This document shows, in pieces, positions 26,655 through 35,885 of a stretch of DNA of 64,000 nucleotides (the first letter of the stretch is position 1; each line of letters begins with the position of its first letter). The notes beneath the pieces were generated by a model that made no database searches, was not told the origin of the DNA, and worked only from the letters and a program-made list of their open reading frames with translations. The stretch lies in contig CALKFG010000006.1 in assembly GCA_938084575.1 (NCBI GenBank), positions 289,579 through 353,578 of the forward strand, given 5' to 3'. The stretch is from an uncultured Hyphomonadaceae bacterium (GTDB lineage Bacteria > Pseudomonadota > Alphaproteobacteria > Caulobacterales > Hyphomonadaceae). The position numbers and the translations under genes were made by a program.

Positions 26655-26758
26655 TCGCACGCCGTGCGACCATGGGAACACGCCCACTACCTAGCAATGA
26701 CCAGAATGCCCGCGCGCCCTGAGCCGCGTCAGTCAGGTGCTGGAACAGGTCCCGTTCC
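26655..26758. repeat. Two inverted repeats between thrB and the MFS gene
   Basis: The 194-base gap (26612-26805) holds TCGCAC-GCC-GTGCGA (26655-26669), a perfect 6-bp dyad 44 bases upstream of the thrB start, and CTGGAAC-N7-GTTCCGG (26740-26760 region), a 7-bp stem that lies past the MFS stop. The first could be an operator for thrB, the second an end-of-operon hairpin; neither has a T-run. No gene is visible in the gap. Confidence 0.35.
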
Positions 26759-26805
26759 GGGCAGGGACGCATCTGGCCCGTGAACCGATGGCGATCCCGT
26801 CCCGA

Positions 26806-28311
26806 CTAACCGGCGTCTGGCGTCCAGATATCTTTTCTCATCGTGCGACCCAGCAGCAGGAAGTGCAGTGCGGCCCAGAGGAAGAATGCTGATCCAAGCG
26901 TGACGGCCCAGCGAATGCCGACGCGGCGGGCCGGAGCGCAGTACCCGTTATAAGCGGCCCGGGCTTCTTCCAGTTCGACCGCGTTGAGCGCACCTGCCGT
27001 CCTGTCCGCAGTGGCTTTCAAGCCAGCATCGATGGCGTCACAGTCGGCCAGCGTTACCGGAGACTCCATCTGTGACAGCTGGATGCGAGATGCCGTATCC
27101 GAAAAGATGCCGACGATCGGAGGGCCAAACACATAGCCGATAAAATTCACGACAAAGAGCAAAAGGGCCGCTGCCGTCGCCCGCATCCGCGGTTCAACCA
27201 GTTTCTGGGTGACCGCAAACATGGGGCCGAGATAGGTGTAGCGGAGCAGGGCCGCGATCGCCAGCGCCGGAATGGCAAGCCAGACGGCGAGCGCGCCGGA
27301 GGAGAAGCTGAGCGTATTGTAACCGATGACGGCAAAGGGAAACGCCAGTGCCATGCCGAGGGCCGGAAGCCAGGAATCGGAATTCGGATGCCGTGACCGG
27401 ATGCGGTCCGCCAGCATGCCGGATCCAAGGGTGCCGATGCCGGCTGCGATACCCAGAACCCCGCCATAGATCAAAGCCGCGTCCATCAGGCTCAGGCCAT
27501 GTGCCCGCATCCAGAAGGGCGCGACAAACTGCCCGATCCCATAACCGGCGAATGAAACGATCGCGCCACCAAGGCTGACATGCCAGAAGCTTGGCTTGGA
27601 GGCCAGCAGACGAAAGGCTTCGAACAGACCCGGCTTTTCGCGCGTGGCTGCGGCTTCTGCGCCGCCGGGGTCGGAATAGCCCCGTGGCGGATCTTTAACG
27701 GTGAGTTTGAAGATGACAGCGCCAACGACCCCCGGCAGCCCCATCCAGATAAATGCATCCCGCCAGTTCATATTGTCCTGCGTGGCGATCCAGGCGCCGC
27801 CGAGGGCTGCCAGCATGGATCCAACCGGAATACCGAGGGCGAAGATGCTGAGGGCGGAGGACCGCTTTTCAGGCGGGAAATAATCCGAAATAAGAGAGTG
27901 TGATGGGGGTGAACATCCCGCTTCGCCGATGCCGACGCCGATGCGGGCAGCGGCAAACTGCCAGGTCGACTGCGCCATGCCGCAGAGGGCTGTCATGGCG
28001 CTCCAGGCGGCCATGGCGCAGGCGATGATCCAGGTCCGGCTCCGGCGCTCTGCCATCATGGCAAAGGGAATGCCCAGCAGGGTATACATCACGGCAAAGG
28101 CCGGTCCCGACAGCATGCCCATCATGGTGTCGGACAGACCGAAAGTTTCACGGATGGGCTCGCCGAGGACACCGATGAGGGTCCGGTCAATGAAGTTGAA
28201 GGTGTAAACCACAATCAGGGCGAACAGGACGTAAGCGCGATAGGCCGGCGAGCCATAGCCCTGTGCGCTCATCGCCGTACTCGCGCGCGTTTCAGATCCG
28301 GACACGCTCAT
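26806..28311 (-). CDS. MFS transporter, Spinster-like (second of a tandem pair)
   Basis: A 501-residue major facilitator with 12 predicted spans. Family features: FNFIDRTLIGVLGEPIRE in TM1, the GIPFAMMAERRSR loop (motif A variant), and RIGVGIGEAGCSPPSHSLISDYF (the TM4-5 element characteristic of Spinster/TIGR-type sphingolipid or organic anion carriers in Alphaproteobacteria). A cytosolic PPRGYSDPGG segment sits between the halves. The ATG at 28309-28311 overlaps the upstream MFS stop by 4 bases (TGA inside ATGA). A longer frame exists upstream but lies in the neighbour's coding region. A periplasmic segment near residues 420-460 contains a Cys pair. Confidence 0.9.
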   Translation of the reverse strand: MSVSGSETRASTAMSAQGYGSPAYRAYVLFALIVVYTFNFIDRTLIGVLGEPIRETFGLSDTMMGMLSGPAFAVMYTLLGIPFAMMAERRSRTWIIACAMAAWSAMTALCGMAQSTWQFAAARIGVGIGEAGCSPPSHSLISDYFPPEKRSSALSIFALGIPVGSMLAALGGAWIATQDNMNWRDAFIWMGLPGVVGAVIFKLTVKDPPRGYSDPGGAEAAATREKPGLFEAFRLLASKPSFWHVSLGGAIVSFAGYGIGQFVAPFWMRAHGLSLMDAALIYGGVLGIAAGIGTLGSGMLADRIRSRHPNSDSWLPALGMALAFPFAVIGYNTLSFSSGALAVWLAIPALAIAALLRYTYLGPMFAVTQKLVEPRMRATAAALLLFVVNFIGYVFGPPIVGIFSDTASRIQLSQMESPVTLADCDAIDAGLKATADRTAGALNAVELEEARAAYNGYCAPARRVGIRWAVTLGSAFFLWAALHFLLLGRTMRKDIWTPDAG

Positions 28312-29792
28312 TTCGCCATCTCCATGCGTCCAACAAAGTCCTGTTTCAGGGTTCGGGCAGACATCAGGAAACACCCGCCGGCAATAATGAACCAGCAAAC
28401 CGTCAGGGAAATTGACTGTTTGAGACCGGCCGAACTTGCCGAGTTACACACCTGCTGATGGGCGAGGCTCAGCTCGTCAGGTCCTTTACACATTTTCAGG
28501 GTCAGGCCGTCTGCGCCGGCCAGATGAGACGACATGAAGAAGTCGCTGAAGAAGCCGACGAAATAGGGCCCAATGCCATTGCCGATAATCGACACCACGA
28601 TCAACAGAATAGCAATCGCGGTGGCGCGTGACCGGTTTGAGACAACCCCCTGACCGATATTATATTGCGCGCCGAGATAGGCGTAGTGGCAGGTTGCCGC
28701 CACGGCCCAGAGGCCGAACACCAGTCTCAGATCCGACGAAAAGAAGGCGCCGATATAAAACGGGACGGCAATAAACAGACCGACGGCGGGAAGCCAGGCG
28801 ACGGCTGTAGGAGACCGGACAGACAATTTTTCTGTTAGCCAGCCGCCGAGGAAGGTGCCCAGTGCGGCCATTGCAGAGAGCGGCGCGCCATAATTCACAG
28901 CCGCTTCGCGCACGTCTATGCCATGCTCGCGCTGCAGGAAAGGGGCCTGAAAACTGACCAGGCCATATCCGACAAAGGCCACGAGGGCGGCTCCGGCGGT
29001 CATCCACCAGAAACTTGGTTTCTGGCTGAGTTCTCTCAAGGCTTCCTTCAGGCCTGCCTGTTCGACATGTGTCGTCCCCGGTGGATCTGAAAACCCCCGG
29101 GGGGGCTCTCTCACCGTCAGATAAACCAGAGCGGCAATGAGGACGCCGGGCAGGCCGACAACCACGAACGCAATGCGCCATCCTTCAATGTTCGCCCAGT
29201 CCAGGCCCCCGAACATGAAGCCGAGGCCAATTCCGGACAGTAGCGCACCAAAGTCCTCCCCCTGCATAGCCGCAATGGGGCCGCCAAACAGATTGGCAAG
29301 GACGCTGCCAACGGTCACCCCCATTGAGTATATGCCAAGCGCTGTGGCGCGGCTGATTGGCCGGTAATAGTCACCAATGATCGAGTTCGCCGGAGGGGTA
29401 CATCCGGCTTCGCCGACGGCGACGCCAATCCGGAAGAAAAGAAGCATGACAAAGCCGGCGGCGAGTCCGCATAAGGCCGTCATAATTGACCACAGGACGA
29501 TACATAAAGCGATGATGCGAACCCGATTTGACTTGTCCGCCCACATGGCAATGGGCAGGCCCATCGCGGCATAAAATAAGGCAAAGGGTGGCCCGTAGAG
29601 CAGGCCCCATTCCGCATCTGACAGGTTGAAACTTTCGATGATGGGCTGTGCAACGACCGCAATCAGGGTCCGGTCAACAAAGTTCAGGGTGTAAACCACC
29701 ATCAGAACGATCAGAACGTAGCTTCGATAGGATTTTGTTCCGAAGCCCCCTTCATTGCGTGCAGGGGCAGCCGCCGTAGCAACGTCAGTCAT
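28308..29792 (-). CDS. MFS transporter, Spinster-like (first of a tandem pair)
   Basis: A 494-residue major facilitator closely related to its downstream neighbour: LNFVDRTLIAVVAQPIIESFN in TM1, GLPIAMWADKSNR in the 2-3 loop, and RIGVAVGEAGCTPPANSIIGDYY in TM4-5. It retains the PPRGFSDPPG central segment. The ATG at 29790-29792 is preceded by GGAGGAAAATTTGTT; the upstream extension adds 20 residues with no family character. Tandem duplication followed by divergence, with a 4-base overlap, suggests that the two carriers work side by side or as a heteromer. Substrate unknown; the secreted cyclase gene upstream may supply it. Confidence 0.9.
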   Translation of the reverse strand: MTDVATAAAPARNEGGFGTKSYRSYVLIVLMVVYTLNFVDRTLIAVVAQPIIESFNLSDAEWGLLYGPPFALFYAAMGLPIAMWADKSNRVRIIALCIVLWSIMTALCGLAAGFVMLLFFRIGVAVGEAGCTPPANSIIGDYYRPISRATALGIYSMGVTVGSVLANLFGGPIAAMQGEDFGALLSGIGLGFMFGGLDWANIEGWRIAFVVVGLPGVLIAALVYLTVREPPRGFSDPPGTTHVEQAGLKEALRELSQKPSFWWMTAGAALVAFVGYGLVSFQAPFLQREHGIDVREAAVNYGAPLSAMAALGTFLGGWLTEKLSVRSPTAVAWLPAVGLFIAVPFYIGAFFSSDLRLVFGLWAVAATCHYAYLGAQYNIGQGVVSNRSRATAIAILLIVVSIIGNGIGPYFVGFFSDFFMSSHLAGADGLTLKMCKGPDELSLAHQQVCNSASSAGLKQSISLTVCWFIIAGGCFLMSARTLKQDFVGRMEMAK

Positions 29793-29896
29793 AACAAATT
29801 TTCCTCCACACAGATGGTCTGTCGCCATCTCTTTGAATTCGACGGTAGACACCTCGCATCATCGTGCAAGCCCTGTAATCCAGAAAATTGAGACAC

Positions 29897-30826
29897 TCAG
29901 CGAATGGCGACCGGATTGATGATGGCCTGAACCGTACCCTCCAGCCGGGGGGCACCAAGCGTGAAGAAAAATTCGCTAACGCCGTCAGCAGCAAGTGCAT
30001 CGGTGACCATGTTCTCAAGAATATAGACGCCATGTTTGGCCAGCAATGTCTGATGGACCTCAAATGGGCGGACGGGGTCCTCAAAGGGAATCGCCTCAAC
30101 CGCCCAGGTGTCCGCCCCGACGGCTACGACGCCAAGGCTGGCGAGGTAATGGGCGCCTTCCACGCCAAGCCCGGGTTCACCCGGCGAGACAGCGAGGTCG
30201 GTGCTTCCCGAAGCCATTTTTCCAGTGTGAAAGAGCACCACGTCACCAGGTTCGATGGTCAGATTCAGCCGGGTCAGCGCGGCATCGATCTCGGCTTTGT
30301 TGAAGGCCGTCCCGTCTGGAACAGGAGTGCCAAAGGCTTGGGTCATGTCGAGAAGCAGACCGCGGGTAGCGATTGGTGGCAGATCCTGGGTGCCGAATTG
30401 GGTCAGGCCGCTCGTGGTCACGAAGTCGGAAACGTGCACCCCATTATAATAGAGATGATCAATCCCCATGTGGCCCAAGCCGTCAATCTGACTGCCAATG
30501 CCGATAAAAGTGTCCACATAGTCATCGTTGCCCACTGCCTTGTTGGTTCCGAGAGGCGTACCGGATCCATCCGCAAGCTGCAGGATCATGACGTCGTATT
30601 CACGTGGGCCATAGGCCGGTGTGTCACGCCCCGTCACCATGCCCAGAGCATAGGTCTTTCCTGTCGTGATGAGGCGTGCGGCATCCGCCGTTTTCGCTTC
30701 GGTTAAATGGTTCACTGCGCCAAGACGGTCATCTGCGCCAAATTGCGACGGATACCAGTCCGGCTCCGCCTGGGCACTTGTCAGCAGTGTCGTGGCAGCC
30801 AGTGACGCCAATAAGGTTCTGAACAT
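29897..30826 (-). CDS. Secreted cyclase-family hydrolase (kynurenine formamidase-like)
   Basis: A 309-residue protein with a signal peptide (LLASLAATTLLTSAQA, cleavage before EPDW) and the cyclase fold. The metal-binding motif reads GSQIDGLGHMG, the variant seen in a bacterial cyclase subgroup in place of the HxGTHxDxPxH of formamidases, followed by LYYNGVH and GDVVLFHTGKM. The late EVHQTLLAKHGVYILENM matches the conserved C-terminal His/Glu metal region. The substrate is unknown; lactones and amides are typical. The gene lies 104 bases upstream of the two MFS genes on the same strand, so a hydrolysis-plus-uptake unit is possible. Confidence 0.85.
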   Translation of the reverse strand: MFRTLLASLAATTLLTSAQAEPDWYPSQFGADDRLGAVNHLTEAKTADAARLITTGKTYALGMVTGRDTPAYGPREYDVMILQLADGSGTPLGTNKAVGNDDYVDTFIGIGSQIDGLGHMGIDHLYYNGVHVSDFVTTSGLTQFGTQDLPPIATRGLLLDMTQAFGTPVPDGTAFNKAEIDAALTRLNLTIEPGDVVLFHTGKMASGSTDLAVSPGEPGLGVEGAHYLASLGVVAVGADTWAVEAIPFEDPVRPFEVHQTLLAKHGVYILENMVTDALAADGVSEFFFTLGAPRLEGTVQAIINPVAIR

Positions 30827-30890
30827 GATCTCTCCCTCGTTTTGTGGTCAAGTCATACGTTCTTTTCCCTGCTGTCCAGTCCGACGAACA

Positions 30891-31580
30891 TCAAATAAGG
30901 CCCTGAGATTTAAAACTGACAATGCCATGGCGCGCCACAATGAGGTGATCATGGATGGTGATGTCGAAAGCTGACAGGGCGTCAATCAGGCCCCGTGTCA
31001 TATCAATATCGCTGCGCGACGGAGTCGGGTCACCACTTGGGTGATTGTGGACGAGGATCAGGGAAGAGGCGGCCAGTTCGATCGCGCGCCGCGCCACTTC
31101 CCGGGGATAAACGGGTGCATGGTCGACGGTGCCGAACCCCAGAACTTCATCCGCGATGAGCTGGTTCTTGCGATCCAGAAACAAGACACGAAGTTGTTCG
31201 CGAGTCTCGTGCTGCAATTCATGCCGGACATAGCCGAGGAGTGCATTCCAGCTGGAAATGAGCGGGCGGCCTTTGATCGGCTCCTGGGCTGCGCGCGACA
31301 GGATCTCCCGAAGGGTCAATATGTGCGACGAGGCGTGCTCCCCAATGCCGTCAATTTGCATAAGCTCATGGCGATCCGCCGCCAGAAAAGCAGAAAGGGA
31401 GCCAAACCGTTTCATCAGCGTCTTTGCCAGAGGCTTCACATCCCGCCGCGGAATGATGGCGAAAAGCAGGACTTCAAGAAGCTCGTAATCTTCCAAAGCC
31501 TTGGGGCCGCGATCGAGCAGGCGCCGGCGCAGGCGGTCCCGGTGACCCTTCCAGTGGGGTGGGACACCGGCCGGGTTCAT
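30891..31580 (-). CDS. radC: RadC family JAB-domain protein
   Basis: A 229-residue member of the RadC family: N-terminal helix-hairpin-helix (LMQIDGIGEHASSHI) and a C-terminal JAMM/MPN+ domain with the metal motif VHNHPSGDPTPSRSDIDMTR (H-x-H-x7-S-x2-D). The DNA-repair role originally proposed for E. coli RadC has been questioned, so the molecular function stays open. It follows map on the same strand with a 3-base gap, a pairing seen in many Alphaproteobacteria. All metal ligands appear intact. Confidence 0.92.
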   Translation of the reverse strand: MNPAGVPPHWKGHRDRLRRRLLDRGPKALEDYELLEVLLFAIIPRRDVKPLAKTLMKRFGSLSAFLAADRHELMQIDGIGEHASSHILTLREILSRAAQEPIKGRPLISSWNALLGYVRHELQHETREQLRVLFLDRKNQLIADEVLGFGTVDHAPVYPREVARRAIELAASSLILVHNHPSGDPTPSRSDIDMTRGLIDALSAFDITIHDHLIVARHGIVSFKSQGLI

Positions 31581-31583
31581 CGC

Positions 31584-32402
31584 TCAGCTGCGATGCGGTG
31601 TGTGCAGACCTTTTGGAGATGTCGTGAAAATCTCGACGCCGTCTGCGGTGACCCCCACCGAATGCTCGAACTGGGCCGACAATTGCCGGTCTCTCGTGAC
31701 GGCTGTCCAGCCGTCTTTTAAAATCGCCGCATCTTTGCGGCCAAGATTAAGCATGGGTTCAATGGTAAAAAACATGCCTTCGCGCAGAACCGGGCCTGTG
31801 CCGGGTCGGGCGGAATGAACCACATTGGGTTCATCATGGAAGATGCGTCCGAGACCATGGCCACAAAAATCTTCCACCACGGCCAGGCGGTTTTTGCGGG
31901 CGACTTCCGATATGGAACCCCCAATATCGCCAAAAAAAGCACCCGGGCGCACGGCTGAAATACCAGCCATCAGGGCCTCATAGGTCAGGTCCATAAGGCG
32001 TTCTGCCTTGCGTTTTGGTTGCCCGGCCGCGAACATTCTCGAATGGTCGCCATGCCAACCGTCTACGATAACTGTGACATCAATATTCGCAATGTCGCCG
32101 TCTTTGAAGACCCGCTCACCGGGTATGCCGTGACAGATGACGTGATTCAGCGATATGCAGGAGGCATGGCGATAGCCGCGATAACCGATGGTTGCCGACT
32201 GGGCGCCATGATCCAAAACGAAGTGCCGGACCAGATCGTCGATATGTGCAGTGGTCACGCCCGGCCGGACCTCGCCAACGAGCATGTCCAGGCATTCGGC
32301 CACCAGACGGCCTGCCCGCCGCATGCCTTCAAAGTCTTCGCCGCTGTGGATACGGATGTCCCCAGTCCGCATTGGCAGGATGGTGTCGGTATCTGTCGTC
32401 AT
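31584..32402 (-). CDS. map: Methionine aminopeptidase, type I
   Basis: Removes the initiator methionine from nascent proteins using two divalent metals. The 272-residue enzyme has all five ligands: the two Asp of IDVTVIVDGWHGDHSRMF, the His of FCGHGLGRIFHDEP, the Glu of FTIEPML, and the Glu of FEHSVGVT. It opens with IRIHSGEDFEGMRRAGRLVAECL as in other type I enzymes. It is the upstream gene of a map-radC pair. The 199-223 base region upstream separates it from the divergent BLUF gene. Confidence 0.97.
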   Translation of the reverse strand: MTTDTDTILPMRTGDIRIHSGEDFEGMRRAGRLVAECLDMLVGEVRPGVTTAHIDDLVRHFVLDHGAQSATIGYRGYRHASCISLNHVICHGIPGERVFKDGDIANIDVTVIVDGWHGDHSRMFAAGQPKRKAERLMDLTYEALMAGISAVRPGAFFGDIGGSISEVARKNRLAVVEDFCGHGLGRIFHDEPNVVHSARPGTGPVLREGMFFTIEPMLNLGRKDAAILKDGWTAVTRDRQLSAQFEHSVGVTADGVEIFTTSPKGLHTPHRS

Positions 32403-32625
32403 GTCCGGTCAGTCCTGTTTGATGGACGCTAGTCATATAAGCCAGTTCAGGTTTGCTTTACACCACCCCGACGAGATTTCTTCAGTGATAAGGCAGAACG
32501 CCTTGCTGCGGGGCCGGTATGACCGGCCAATCTTCCACAGCGGGTGGACAGAACCCGTTTTGATTGCATGCGCTTGCGTCCAAAACCATTTCGGAGGACA
32601 CATGTCTCCGGGAATAGGTGAAAAA

Positions 32626-33036
32626 ATGTATCTTCTGGTCTATGTGAGCACCGCGATCGACGACCTCAAGGTGGAGGAGATTGGGCGCATTCTGGATGTG
32701 TCTCAGTCAAACAACTATGAGCGTTTCGTGACAGGGTTTCTTGCCCATAATGCCCGGCATTTCATGCAGGCAATTGAGGGCGAGGAAAGTGAGGTGCGTG
32801 ATTTGTACGATCGCATCCTGCGAGATGATCGCCATACGGGACTTGTTCAGATCATTGGTGAAACCATTACACAGAGGGCGTTTCCAAACTGGTCGATGAA
32901 TTATTACCGGGTCGACAAGCCCGCAATGACGACATCAATGGTCGTGCGGCGCGATGATCCGGTGGACAACCTGCTTCCCAAGGAAATGCCGCGCGAATTA
33001 ATGCATTTGTTTACGCGCTTCCTGTCCATCCGCTGA
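32626..33036 (+). CDS. Short BLUF-domain blue-light receptor
   Basis: A 136-residue single-domain flavin photoreceptor. The residues that define BLUF photochemistry are present at the same spacing as in AppA: Tyr6 (VYVS), Asn30 (SNNYE), Gln48 (FMQAIEG), Trp89 and Met91 (NWSMNY). It should therefore bind flavin and undergo the red shift on blue light. I chose the ATG at 32626 (MYLLVYVS), with AGGTG 5 bases upstream; an ATG at 32602 would add 8 residues, but its GGAGGA lies only 3 bases away. There is no output domain, so it would act by binding another protein. Divergent from map, upstream of pccA. Confidence 0.9.
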   Translation: MYLLVYVSTAIDDLKVEEIGRILDVSQSNNYERFVTGFLAHNARHFMQAIEGEESEVRDLYDRILRDDRHTGLVQIIGETITQRAFPNWSMNYYRVDKPAMTTSMVVRRDDPVDNLLPKEMPRELMHLFTRFLSIR

Positions 33037-33254
33037 GCTGTTGGGCTTTGGTCAGGCCCGGCAGGCATTGACCGGGTTTAAGGTTTGACCGTTTTGCATA
33101 ATGTCCGGCCCGCGTGGGGGCTGCCGGCTTAAGCGTTCGCCGGCTGTTGCAGGCGGGTCCTCGGACTGGGAAAACAGCGCGCCGATCTCGACAAGCGCAG
33201 GCGGCTCGCCTAAGCCCGCATCTCAGGTCTGTTCATCTAAGCCCGGAGCCCGCA

Positions 33255-35252
33255 ATGTTTGACAAAATCCTCATCGCGAATCGGGGAGAAATCGCCGTGC
33301 GAGTCATCAAGACCTGTCGACGCCTCGGCATCAAAACCGTTGTCGTGTATTCCGATGCGGATGCCGGATCCATGGCGGTCGAGATGGCGGACGAGGCTGT
33401 CCACATTGGAGGATCGCCTGCGTCGGAATCCTATCTGGTAATGGACAAGATCGTTGCGGCGGTGAAGCAGACAGGCGCCCAGGCGGTTCATCCGGGTTTC
33501 GGATTCCTGTCTGAGAATGCTGAATTTGCGAAGCGTCTGGAGCGCGAAAAAATCGCGTTTATTGGTCCGAATCCGCGTGCGATTGAGGCGATGGGTGACA
33601 AGATCAGTTCCAAGAAACTTGCCGCGGCGGCCGGTGTCTCCACCGTGCCGGGGCATATGGGGCTGATTGAGAACACGCAGGAAGCGCTGAAAATTTCCAA
33701 GGAGATCGGCTATCCGGTCATGATCAAGGCGTCGGCGGGTGGCGGTGGAAAGGGCATTCGGATTGCATTCAGTGATCGCGATGTGGAAGAGGGATATCCT
33801 GCGGTGAAAGCCGAAGCAGCGGCCTCTTTCGGGGATGATCGTATTTTCATCGAGAAGTTTATCCTCGAGCCGCGGCACGTGGAAATTCAGGTGATGGGCG
33901 ACAAGCATGGTGGTTGTGTCTATTTGTTCGAGCGTGAATGTTCGATCCAGCGCCGCAATCAGAAGGTTTTGGAAGAAGCGCCGTCGCCTCTGCTCGATGA
34001 AGCGACCCGCAAAAAAATGGGTGAACAGGCCGTCGCCCTGTCACGGGCCGTTGATTATGACAGTGCTGGCACCGTTGAATTTGTGGCATCCGGCAAGGAT
34101 AAGAGTTTCTATTTCCTCGAAATGAACACGCGCCTACAGGTCGAGCATCCTGTGACGGAAATGATCACAGGCGTGGACCTGGTTGAACAGATGATCCGGT
34201 CGGCGGCGGGCGAGAAGCTGGCCCTGTCTCAGGACACACTGAAGATTAATGGCTGGGCCATTGAGAGCCGGGTTTATGCAGAAGACCCGTACCGGAACTT
34301 CCTGCCGTCGATTGGGCGCCTGAAGCGATTCAAGCCGCCGGCTGAAGGGGCGCTGGAGGGGGGAACGGTGCGGATCGACAGTGGCGTGCGGGAGGGCGAC
34401 GAGATCTCCATGTTCTACGATCCCATGATCGCCAAACTTGTCACTCACGGGCCCACCCGGGATGTCGCGCTCGATACTCAGGCCAAAGCCCTGGACCGGT
34501 TTCAGATTGCCGGAATTCAGGACAATATACCATTTTGCGCTGCGGTTATGGACGAACCGCGTTTCCGGTCTGGTGACATCACGACCGCCTATATCAAGGA
34601 CGAATTTCCCGAGGGATTTGCCGGCACACTGCCAACGGCGTCTCAGAATGTCATGCTGATTGCAGCCAGTGCTTATGTCCAGTGTGTGATCAGCCGGCGG
34701 GCTGCACAGACCACGGGCCGGCTGGCGCCGCTTGATTTCCAGAGGCAGGACTGGGTCGCCATACTCGGTGATGTTTATCACCCCGTCACGGCAATGCTGG
34801 GTGACGGCGAGGCGACGCTCACCATTGATGGGGTCACTCACACTCTCGTCACCCGCTGGCAGCCTGGACAGCACCTGATTGAAGGTGTGCTGGATGGTCA
34901 GCCTTTTGCTGTAAAATTTGAGGACCGGACGGAGGGCTTCCTGATGCAGCATCGTGGTGTCCGCCTGCGGATACTTGTGTGTCGCCCGGACGTGGCGGAG
35001 ATGCACCGCCGCCTGCCTGAGAAGGAAAAGCCCGACTTGTCTAAAATGATTATCTCGCCGATGCCCGGGCTCGTGGTTTCGGTCGATGTGGGGATGGGTC
35101 AGGAAGTGCAGGAAGGCGAGCCGGTCTGTATCGTTGAGGCCATGAAGATGCAGAATATTATCCGTGCCGAGACCAGTGGGACGGTTAAGCTCATCAATGT
35201 TGGAGCAGGCGACAGCGTCGCGGCGGACCAGATCATGGTCGAGTTTGATTAA
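33255..35252 (+). CDS. pccA: Propionyl-CoA carboxylase alpha subunit (biotin carboxylase plus BCCP)
   Basis: Carboxylates its own biotin with ATP and bicarbonate and passes CO2 to PccB. The 665-residue protein has an ATP-grasp biotin carboxylase domain (start FDKILIANRGEIAVRVIKTC; GGGGKGIRI; EMNTRLQVEHPVTE), a central BT linker region, and a C-terminal biotinyl domain with EAMKMQN (Lys biotinylated). Start at ATG 33255 keeps the family N-terminus; the frame is open further up without similarity. pccB lies 10.5 kb before. Methylmalonyl-CoA epimerase and mutase genes are not in the window. Confidence 0.94.
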   Translation: MFDKILIANRGEIAVRVIKTCRRLGIKTVVVYSDADAGSMAVEMADEAVHIGGSPASESYLVMDKIVAAVKQTGAQAVHPGFGFLSENAEFAKRLEREKIAFIGPNPRAIEAMGDKISSKKLAAAAGVSTVPGHMGLIENTQEALKISKEIGYPVMIKASAGGGGKGIRIAFSDRDVEEGYPAVKAEAAASFGDDRIFIEKFILEPRHVEIQVMGDKHGGCVYLFERECSIQRRNQKVLEEAPSPLLDEATRKKMGEQAVALSRAVDYDSAGTVEFVASGKDKSFYFLEMNTRLQVEHPVTEMITGVDLVEQMIRSAAGEKLALSQDTLKINGWAIESRVYAEDPYRNFLPSIGRLKRFKPPAEGALEGGTVRIDSGVREGDEISMFYDPMIAKLVTHGPTRDVALDTQAKALDRFQIAGIQDNIPFCAAVMDEPRFRSGDITTAYIKDEFPEGFAGTLPTASQNVMLIAASAYVQCVISRRAAQTTGRLAPLDFQRQDWVAILGDVYHPVTAMLGDGEATLTIDGVTHTLVTRWQPGQHLIEGVLDGQPFAVKFEDRTEGFLMQHRGVRLRILVCRPDVAEMHRRLPEKEKPDLSKMIISPMPGLVVSVDVGMGQEVQEGEPVCIVEAMKMQNIIRAETSGTVKLINVGAGDSVAADQIMVEFD

Positions 35253-35278
35253 AGCGATCTGCCCAAGAGGGGTGCGGA

Positions 35279-35770
35279 ATGAGGTCTCTTCTTTTTAGTC
35301 CAGCCGGACGGCTTGCGCCCCGGCGGTTCTGGCAGGCCCTGGTCATACTCACCGTTGCAAGCACGCTTGTCGTGGCTGGTCAGGTCATGCTGTCAAGCAG
35401 TGTTGGCCTGTTCGGCTATTTTCTGATTTTTCCTTACATCTGTGTCTATGGAAAACGGCTCCACGATACCGGGCGCACCGCCTGGTGGGTGGTTGGCGTT
35501 CTTTTCGCGACCCTGACCGTGCAATTTGTTGCCACCTTGTGCCTGGAGCCGGTTTTTTCGACTGAAGAAATTGAGTCCGTGCGCAGCCTGGTGACAGATC
35601 GCTTTCAGGCAGGTGATCTGGCGGGAATGATGCAGCAGGGCGAACGGCTGAACGCGCTTCTTCTGCCGTTAAACCTGCTCAACACGATTATCGGAAATGC
35701 TGTGGTGGGATATCTGGTCGGGCGTCTCAAGGGTGAAGCCGGGCACAATCAGTTTGGTCCCCGCCCCTGA
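35279..35770 (+). CDS. DUF805 family membrane protein
   Basis: A 163-residue membrane protein with about four hydrophobic spans. It opens with the family pattern FSPAGRLAPRRFWQALVIL, and the family signature KRLHDTGRTAWW lies between spans two and three. The function of DUF805 proteins is unknown. A soluble segment (about residues 95-125) interrupts the last two spans. It is 26 bases after pccA on the same strand, so it is probably read through from pccA. A second related gene follows after 115 bases. Confidence 0.85.
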   Translation: MRSLLFSPAGRLAPRRFWQALVILTVASTLVVAGQVMLSSSVGLFGYFLIFPYICVYGKRLHDTGRTAWWVVGVLFATLTVQFVATLCLEPVFSTEEIESVRSLVTDRFQAGDLAGMMQQGERLNALLLPLNLLNTIIGNAVVGYLVGRLKGEAGHNQFGPRP

Positions 35771-35885
35771 CGCCTATAAGGGGATTGAAGGGCGATTTTT
35801 ATTGAAAAACAAAAAGAAAATATCGATTGTAAATAAGGATTGGGCTGTGCTAAGGAAAGAAGCCCAGCGAAGATTCGTATAATCC

